A DNA stretch of 64,000 nucleotides. It comes from Lepraria neglecta. Taxonomy: Eukaryota; Ascomycota; Lecanoromycetes; Lecanorales; Stereocaulaceae. The stretch covers positions 2,666,001-2,730,000 of the forward strand of contig CM065647.1 of NCBI GenBank assembly GCA_033220425.1, in the 5' to 3' direction. The stretch's first letter is position 1; every line of letters starts with the position of its first letter. Under the pieces are notes generated by a model. The model made no database searches. It was not told the origin of the DNA and saw only the letters and a list, made by a program, of their open reading frames with translations. The translations under genes and the position numbers were made by a program. Positions 56,404-64,000 of the stretch are shown piece by piece.

Positions 56404-56886
56404 TTAGGGTCCTCGGACCTTTGGCTGCAGCAGTAGTGGCATCAGACTCTGCGTCTGGCTGGTTAGATCTACGTCGATGTATAGATGCGTTAATTTTTGC
56501 TTCTGCGTAGCATTCAGCGCCCTAAAGAAATGATCGAATGTCAATGCATCTTCGAACGCGAACGTGTTCGTTGTCCAGAGGAGTGAATTTCCTACTTCGT
56601 ATATTTGTCGATAAGTGCCGAGTATTGAGAGGTTTAGATGTAGCTCATTACGCGCTGACTGGAACTGGGGTAAAATCATCGTGGCCGCATTGCTGACAGT
56701 CTAGGTGCCGGTTTCGGCAGGGCAGGTGACGTGGGAGATGCTCGATTTTTGTAGCGAGAGAGGTCTTCTGATGTATGTGCAATACAAACTGCGTGACGAA
56801 ATCCGCGATAGGGCTCTTGGTCTAACTTCGCAAAGTTTAGAGTTTATCGCATTCTCAGCGGTATCTGAAAGCTTCCGCTTCGCCAT
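56404..56886 (-). pseudogene. DUF7730-like fragment with in-frame TAG
   Basis: The second half of this minus frame reads LGTYRQIYEVGNSLLWTTNTFAFEDALTFDHFFRAL, the pattern of the fungal DUF7730 family (CRQIYxEAxxLLYxxNTFxF). The first half, from an ATG at 56886, is in the same frame, but TAG at 56701-56703 separates them and the usual LPxEIRxxIY start is only vaguely visible. The 3' part stops at about 90 codons, shorter than the family. Either a decayed copy or a fragment. Confidence 0.45.
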
Positions 56887-57066
56887 TCCCAGAGACGTGT
56901 CACAAGGTCAGAGTCTTCTCAGGGTTCTATCTAGACACTCAGCCGCGCCAGCAGCTAGTTCTATCCGTAGGGCTGAGATATTCTAGCGGAAAGCCTCCGC
57001 CCGTAAACAAACATTGCAGGTCGCGCTCACACAACTTCCCCCTGCCGCTATCTAAATACCGCCCGG

Positions 57067-60000
57067 ATGAGGGTCGTTGAAATCGTTATTGATGGCTTCA
57101 AGTCATACGCTGTGCGAACGGTCATCAGTGGCTGGGATGAGAGCTTCAATTCCATCACAGGTCTCAATGGTAGTGGCAAGTCGAACATCCTCGATGCAAT
57201 ATGTTTCGTTCTGGGAATTACAAGCATGAGCACTGTGAGGGCTCAAAACATACAGGTATGCTTCTATGTCCTCTCGCGACATGTGTTGAGCCTTCTACTA
57301 ATTGCAGCTCTATTGCTAGGACCTAATCTACAAACGAGGCCAAGCTGGCGTCACCAAAGCCAGCGTTACCATTGTTTTCGACAACCGAGACAAGAAGAAG
57401 TCCCCCATTGGCTTCGAAGAATATGGCCAGATCTCGGTCACGCGCCAGATCGTGCTCGGAGGCACAAGCAAATACCTCATCAATGGCCACCGTGCGCAGC
57501 AACAGACTGTCCAAAACCTCTTCCAATCCGTACAGCTTAACATCAACAATCCCAACTTCCTGATCATGCAAGGGCGAATCACCAAGGTGCTAAATATGAA
57601 GCCCGTGGAAATATTGGCGATGATTGAGGAAGCGGCGGGCACCAGGATGTTCGAGGATAGGCGAGACAAGGCTTTCAAAACAATGGCGAAGAAGGAGATG
57701 AAGGTGCAGGAAATCACGGAGCTGTTGAAGGAAGAGATAGAGCCGAAATTGGATAAGTTACGGACAGAGAAGAGGGCGTTCTTGGACTTCCAGCAGACGC
57801 AGAGTGACCTCGAGAGACTGACGCGGCTGGTGGTCGCCCATGATTATCTCAAGAACAAAGAGAAGCTGAAGCAGTCGGCGAGTGACCTGGAAGCGAAGAA
57901 GCAGCGTGCGACGGATCTCGAAGACTCGGCGAAGAGGCTAAAGAACGAAATCGCACACCTAGAGGAGGACGTGAAGAAGGTCAAGGCAGCCAGGGAGAAA
58001 GAGTTGAGAAAGGGTGGAAAATTTCAGGCTCTCGAGGAAGAGGTCAAGACCCATTCACACGAAGTCGTTCGGTTGGCAACTCTCTATGACCTCAAGCAAG
58101 CCAGCATGACGGAGGAGAAAGAGAGGAGGAAGAACTTTCAGAAGTCGGCGAAAGAGCTGGAAGCACACGTCAACGAGAAGAGCAAGCTCTACGAGAAGTT
58201 GCAATCACAGTATGATGCTGCTAAAGCCGATCTGGACAAGCAAACGGCTGAGGTGGAGACCAAAGAAGAGCTTCTGCAAACGCTTCAAACAGGTGTTGCG
58301 TCGAAGGAAGGCCAGGAAAGTGGATACCAGGGTCAATTACAAGATGCAAGAAACCGAGTCAGTGCTGCAGCCACCGAGCAGGAGCAAGCGAAACTCAAGA
58401 TCTCGCACATGGAAAAACGCATCAAGGAGGATGAGCCTCGGGCGAAGAAGGCCAAGGAGCAGAACTCAGGCTTACTCAAGGATCTGGAGACGTTGAAAAC
58501 GCAGGCAAAGAAGCTGGAAGCGGAGTTGAGCAAATTGGGATATGAGCCTGGCAAAGAGGACTCGTTGCACCAGCAAGAAGCGTCGTTGCAAAAACAGATA
58601 CGGACTCTCCGAGAACAGGCGGATGGTCTGAAGCGCAAGGTTGCTAATATTGATTTCAGCTACAGCGATCCATCGCCTGGATTTGACAGGTCAAAGGTCA
58701 AGGGCCTGTTAGCACAACTCTTTACCTTGGACAAAAACAAATCTCAAGCAGGTACTGCGCTGGAGATCTGCGCCGGAGGTCGGCTCTACAACGTTGTCGT
58801 AGACTCCTCCGAGACCGGTAAACAACTCCTCCAGAACGGTAAGCTGAGGAAGCGAGTTACCATCATTCCACTCAACAAGATTGCTGCCTTTAAAGCATCC
58901 GTGGACATTATTGGAGCCGCGCAGAAGCTAGCCCCTGGGAAGGTTGATCTGGCCTTGTCATTAGTCGGCTATGACGATGAGGTCTCTACAGCGATGGAGT
59001 ACGTCTTCGGCACAACGTTAGTTTGTGAGGATGCCGAGACAGCGAAAAAAGTCACCTTCGATCCTGCCGTCCGAATGAAAAGCGTTACCCTTGAGGGTGA
59101 TGTGTACGATCCATCAGGAACCCTCTCTGGTGGAAGCTCACCAAATTCGAGTGGTGTTTTGGTGACTCTTGGGAAGCTCAATGATCTCAACAAGGAATTG
59201 AATGCTCTGGAATCCGAGTTGAGCGAGTTACAATCGTTCATGGATAAGGAAAACAAGAAGCTGGACTCGGCCAGGAAAGCCAAACAAGAGCTGGATCTTA
59301 AGACACATGAGATAAAGCTGACCGAGGAGCAAATAGGCGGTAACTCTTCGTCATCAGTAAGTACGCTCTAAAGCATAGTCGGTCTTGCTGCTAACATTAC
59401 CTAGATCATCCAAGCAGTGGAGGAGATGAAAGCCAATATTGAGCAGCTCAAGAAAGATACTGCAGACGCCAAAGCTCGACAAGCCGAAGCTTCGAAGGAT
59501 ATCAAACGCATCGAGAAGGACATGAAAGACCTCGATAGTAACAAAGACAGCAAATTGGCGGAGTTGCAGTCCTCATTGAATGCGCTCAAGAAAAGCCAAA
59601 TCAAAAATTCAGTTTCTGTCAAGACCTTACAGAAAGAGCTTCAGTCAAGTAGGTTGGAAGCCGAGCAAGCAGGTGCCGATATAGGCGCCGCTCAAGAACA
59701 GCTCGCAGAGGTCGATTCAACACTGAAGGCACAGGAAGCAGAATTCAAAGACCTGCAGAAGGAGCAAGTTCAAGCAAAGGTCAGACAGAAAGATTCCTCC
59801 GAAGTATTCATTGCTAAATCAATATTGCAGGATGCACAAGATATCGCACAAGCACGCCATGATGATGAGCGAGCGAAGCTGACCGGATTCGACGAAGAGC
59901 TCAAAGCTTTGGAGGATGCTTCAAGATCAAAGTCATCAAGGATCACCGAAGAGGGTCTCGAGATGCAAAAGCTCGTCCACCAAATCGAAAAGTTCCACAA

Positions 60001-60821
60001 AGACCAGCAAAGTGCCGGACAAATGCTCAAGGAGATGGAGAAAGAGCACGAATGGATCGCAGACGAGAAAGAAAGCTTCGGCCGTGCCAACAGCCCCTAC
60101 GACTTCAAGGGCCAAAACATTGCTGAATGCAAGTCGTCTCTCCGCAACCTCACCGAACGCTTTCAAGGCATGAAGAAGAAGATCAACCCGAAGGTCATGA
60201 ACATGATCGATAGCGTTGAGAAGAAGGAAGCAGCGCTGAAGAACATGATGAAGACTGTTATCAGAGACAAGCGGAAAATTGAGGAGACTATCGTCAGTCT
60301 TGACGAGTACAAGAAGGAAGCCCTACACAAGACTTGGACTAAGGTCAATGGGGACTTTGGAAACATTTTCGCTGAGCTCTTGCCTGGCAGCTTCGCCAAA
60401 TTGGACCCACCTGAAGGGAAGCAGATCTCGGATGGACTGGAAGTAAAGGTCAGCTTGGGGAAGGTGTGGAAACAGAGCCTGACAGAGCTGAGTGGTGGAC
60501 AACGGTGAGCTTTCCTCCAATCCCTGCAGTAAATTGATGGTGATGGTCTTCAATAGGTCTCTCATCGCTCTCTCGCTCATAATGGCGCTGCTCCAATTCA
60601 AACCCGCACCAATGTATATCTTAGACGAAGTCGACGCCGCTCTGGACCTGTCACATACGCAGAATATCGGCCGTCTGATCAAGACAAAATTCAAAGGATC
60701 ACAGTTCATCGTCGTCAGTTTGAAGGATGGCATGTTTCAAAACGCGAATCGCATATTCAAGACCAGGTTTAGTGAAGGTACGAGTGTAGTGCAGGCACTT
60801 ACGCCTGCAGATTTGAGATGA
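57067..60821 (+). CDS. SMC2: Condensin subunit SMC2
   Basis: Core ATPase of condensin, needed for mitotic chromosome compaction. Four exons: 57067-57255, 57320-59356, 59405-60504 and 60557-60821, giving 1196 residues. Head motifs: start [15 protein letters not shown], Walker [34 protein letters not shown], signature LTELSGGQR (intron 60505-60556 splits the Arg codon), then Walker [14 protein letters not shown]. Two long coiled coils flank the hinge (about residues 520-680: [50 protein letters not shown]). All introns are short with consensus ends. Length and order match the family. Confidence 0.97.
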
Positions 60822-61292
60822 ATGATACCCTGGCGGCTTTATATTGGGATCTGGGCAGAGCGGGATGTTCTGGGGAAGCATTGAAGGACAGGAAATGTTC
60901 GGCCATTGTTTGGATGCATCACCGTTGTGGTCAAGAGAGCTCGTGACTCTCGCATCTGGTTGTATTAGTATGTCACGTTTAATGAAAGCACATTTATATC
61001 AGCTCAAATAATAGCTCTGTTTACTTTGATATTGTAATCGATGAGCCTTTTCTGTTGGAGTGCCTTCAGGAAGTCTTGGCATCAGCCCTAAAAAGAATCG
61101 CATATGAAAGTCGAATGCTGCTCACGATCCTCTTGAACCTAAGCTTTAAATTGGAAACTTCACTTCTCCATTACCCTGTGACATAGAAACCAGTTTTGGT
61201 ACTAACATCCGCGACCTGCAAACGCTGCAGCCATCTACCATCACCCCCATCATCCCTAATCTCCCTCCTCCAATCCTGGTGACACTCCAACC
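60822..61292. promoter_or_regulatory. Intergenic region between SMC2 and the CUE gene
   Basis: 470 nt; it should contain the SMC2 3' end and the promoter of the next gene. The last 100 nt are C/T-rich, as is common before fungal starts. Confidence 0.4.
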
Positions 61293-61951
61293 ATGTCAGA
61301 CCAACAACAAACCCTCTCGATCCCCTCCCTCCTCCTCCTCGCCGCCTTCACCGCCCTAACAATCCGCTACTTCTTCTTCACAAAGCCATCCACCACCACA
61401 CCCCGCGCCAACCCTCGAGGAGCAAATCCTGCAGACGTCGAACAAGTAGTTACGATGTTCCCACAGATAGGACGGAGAGAGATCATATGGGACTTGCAAC
61501 GGAACGGGGGAAGTATTGCTGCTACTACGGAGAGGATACTAGCGAGGGGTGGATTAGATGCTGTGAGTGGGGCTCTTCTAGCTATAGATCCAGTAGACTG
61601 TACTGTATCACGTGCTGACTATGAGACTGTCTACAGCCGCCGCTCTCGTTCCAGCCTCCTATACCTGCTTCTGCGACGCCTAGTACCGCTGGCACGAGTC
61701 CGGGGCAGATGAAACCAGCACATGTTGATTTAATTACGCGCTACAATCTTAGTTCGAAAATATCCTCGCCACTATCGACGCCCTCAGACGGAACAGGGAC
61801 AGGAAGTCAGAGAGGCTCGCAAACGCAGACGTGGAGTAATAACAAGAATGAGCGGCAGGCGCTACTGCAGAGACGTAGGGAAGAGATGATACTGAATGCT
61901 AGGAAGAAATTGGAAGAGAAGGAGAGGCAGCAGCTTGGGCAGCGGACATAA
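61293..61951 (+). CDS. CUE-domain ER membrane protein (Cue1-like)
   Basis: Exons 61293-61562 and 61637-61951 (intron GTGAGT...TACAG, branch GCTGAC) give 194 residues. An N-terminal membrane anchor (SIPSLLLLAAFTALTIRYFFF) is followed by a CUE domain at about residues 48-90 (VEQVVTMFPQIGRREIIWDLQRNGGSIAATTERIL; the MFP and the di-Leu-like end are diagnostic). The C-terminal helix (ERQALLQRRREEMILNARKKLEEKER) resembles the part of yeast Cue1 that recruits the E2 Ubc7. Cue1 acts in ER-associated degradation at the cytosolic face of the ER. The architecture fits well; sequence identity cannot be measured here. Confidence 0.85.
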
Positions 61952-63197
61952 GAGCATTATACGGAGAGAAGGTGCTTTTGGTATGGCATTTGGAGGCCAT
62001 TTGTATATTGTATATGATGACGAATACAGCTCATGGATCATGAGATCGATCCTGGGGCTTTGTGCTACACACGGCAGAGGCGAAGCAAAGTGACAGGTCA
62101 CCAACGCCCATTGACGGACCGCCGCAAAGTCTATCATTGCTTCCCCGCAAAAATCCAAAGCTCAAACAGCATATTTGACAGATCTAAAACATAGGTCCGG
62201 GAGCCGCATGATATTCGGAAAATAATGATCGCCGTGTGAGGCTCAGGAGGATATACGCGATCGTCCCGCGCCATTCGATCTGAAGCTAATCTGGAACGTC
62301 TAAGCCTCGCATTATCGCATGGAGATCCACGACGCCTATTCATGGTGTTGTGGACTGGAATCCGATACTCCATTCGAAACGTGGTCAAAGATTCCCATTT
62401 GTTGTTTTCATGGTGAGGCAGGAAAGATTACGCGATATCAGCTTTCGGGAAAATCGGCCCGGGAGGGCTATAGCCTTCAGAACGCGGGTTGAGGAATTGC
62501 AATCTTCTTATTTGCTATGTCTCTCAACGTACGGCAGAAATGCTCTGTTGATGTCCTCGCTCCCTTCTTGAAACTCTACAATGTTGATGTCCTACAAAAC
62601 AGGGTCCGTAAGCGCATAGACCGCAGCTCCAGTGCAAAAACTGCGTGAACATGCAGAATACACCAACCACCCTGCTTTCTTCCGCCATGTCTACTTTCCA
62701 GTACAGATAAGCCATAAGACTTTCTCTCTTTCAGCGGTCTTATGCGTAAGGATAAGAATTTACTGGCTTAGCAGCAAATGTGCAAAGTCTTCAATTCTCT
62801 AAGATACACAGAGGTACCGCTCTTAGACCACCAGACCCTGTGCACAGGAAATGGATGAAACACGAAGCATGAAACCGGCACGCGATGCTGCCCGTTGAGG
62901 CTCAGTCAGTACAATCGTTAATGGCTCGTCTAGACATTATGATACCTTATGAGTTTCTCCCCTTGTTGGCTGTATACATCAGCTATTTTCAGTGTTTTCA
63001 ATATTTAGACGGCAGAGAGGTTCACGTTGTCGCCAATGAGCATATAAGAGCGCTGGTTATGCTTCGATATTCATATCTCAGCATTCGATTCGGACTCCCC
63101 TGAAAAGAGACTTCTGATACTACGTTGCAATACCTTCGCAAAATTTTGATCTCCATCTCAGCAAAGCTATATACTATTGACCCCACGTACAGCCACT
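61952..63197. other. Intergenic region upstream of the expansin-like gene
   Basis: About 1.25 kb; no supported gene. A TATATAC stretch at about 63166 lies only 30 nt before the ATG, so it is a weak TATA candidate. Confidence 0.4.
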
Positions 63198-63912
63198 ATG
63201 AATGCCCAGCTCCTCTCCCTGCTGGCTCTCCTCGTCACCAGCGCCCATGTCTACGCACAGTCTGTAGGCTCCTGCAGCAACATCACGACCGAAGGCGGCT
63301 GGCAAGGTGTTGCAAGTATCTCGGTCACTCAACCCTCCCATCCCACCCATCACTCATGTCCTCGGTGACTGACATTGAAACCAGTACTACGCCTACATGG
63401 GCACAGCATGCAACTGCGGCAACGGCAACGAAGGCGCTGCAAACTGGCAAGGCAACACTGGCGCGGCCCTCGGTATAGGTCAAGGCTACTACTCTGGCGC
63501 TGTCAACCAACTGCTATTCCAAGGCAACATGGCCAGCGGCGAGCCAAACTGCGGTTCTGGGTGCGGAGTCTGCTATGAGCTGCAAACCACGGGTGTGAAC
63601 GCATACAACGGTGGAGTCGGGCCGGGCTCGAGTATCACGGTCATGGTGGTCGATGCATGCCACAACAATAACGGAGCTCCGAATTGGTGTACTAGTGCTA
63701 CTGGCGGACCGGATGATTTTGGCTGCATAGTCCATTTCGATATCGATACTGATCCGACTGCTTATAACCCTACCCCGCCAAATCCGGTAGGCCAGGATGG
63801 CACGCAGTGGGCTAATGGGGGAGAATTTGTTCAGTATAGACAGGTGCCTTGTCCGCCGGCTATGGCGAGTGCTTTTGCTTCGGATTGTGCAGGTGATTGT
63901 CCGGCTCATTAG
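63198..63912 (+). CDS. Secreted expansin / GH45-like double-psi beta-barrel protein
   Basis: The signal peptide MNAQLLSLLALLVTSAHVYA is encoded in exon 1 (63198-63323). Exon 2 (63385-63912) follows a 61-nt intron (GTCACT...CCAG, branch CTGAC). Total 217 residues. The barrel shows CNCGNG, CGSGCGVCYELQTTG, ITVMVVDACHNNNGAPNWC and the HFD motif (CIVHFDID), then GGEFVQYRQVPCP. HFD and the Cys pattern fit expansins and GH45 endoglucanase-like proteins; the usual GH45 catalytic block near the N terminus (Tyr-x-Asp-Cys-Cys) is absent, so plant-wall loosening rather than cellulase action is the better guess. The donor was chosen for phase: the closer GTATCT site would give the wrong frame. Confidence 0.82.
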
Positions 63913-64000
63913 TCGCTGGGCGGAGCGTGGACAGTAGGCGGGCGGTGGAGAATCGTGAAGGCCGGCTCCAGACTGTTTTTGCATCATCTGGAATGAGTGT

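Overview
The window is nuclear DNA of a filamentous ascomycete (Pezizomycotina). The signs are short spliceosomal introns (about 45-215 nt, GT...CTRAY...YAG) that interrupt clearly eukaryotic genes, together with gene families typical of that group: a FlbA-type RGS protein, HET and CHAT-NLR genes, Zn2Cys6 regulators, F-box proteins and secreted Cys-rich proteins. I cannot resolve the class safely (Leotiomycetes or Dothideomycetes seem most likely). I noticed no tRNA, rRNA, CRISPR array or intact transposon.

Layout. 0-5.3 kb: a partial minus-strand gene at the edge, possibly gasdermin-like, divergent from a broken CHAT-domain NLR-like gene. 5.5-7.5 kb: ALG10 glucosyltransferase. 9-11.4 kb: two secreted proteins. 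11.8-16.1 kb: a divergent cytochrome P450 / terpene synthase pair, both broken, which looks like a dead terpenoid cluster. 16.8-21.8 kb: PSF2 (GINS), a salicylate-hydroxylase-like FAD monooxygenase, a Cdc4/MLC1-type myosin light chain and a STEEP1-like protein. 23.8-26.1 kb: a Zn2Cys6 transcription factor. 28-30.5 kb: small membrane or unknown genes. 31.2-34 kb: SEC27 (beta'-COP). 34.7-37.7 kb: a broken repeat-containing cell-surface protein gene. 37.7-41.8 kb: about 4 kb without a gene. 41.8-47.6 kb: flbA-type RGS and ORC4. 49.2-56.9 kb: an accessory island with a broken HET gene, a tandem F-box duplication (one dead copy, one intact) and a DUF7730-like relic. 57-64 kb: SMC2, a CUE-domain ER protein and an expansin/GH45-like secreted protein.

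Two kinds of DNA alternate. The housekeeping genes (ALG10, PSF2, CDC4/MLC1, SEC27, RGS, ORC4, SMC2, CUE) splice into complete open frames with no lesion. Most accessory genes (CHAT, P450, terpene synthase, surface protein, HET, one F-box copy, probably the small Cys-rich protein) carry in-frame stops and frameshifts. At several stops the family consensus or the local motif calls for Trp, so a TGG to TAG change (CpA to TpA on the other strand) is likely. That is the type of change made by repeat-induced point mutation, but it needs a test. Three genes of chromosome replication and structure (PSF2, ORC4, SMC2) lie within 45 kb.
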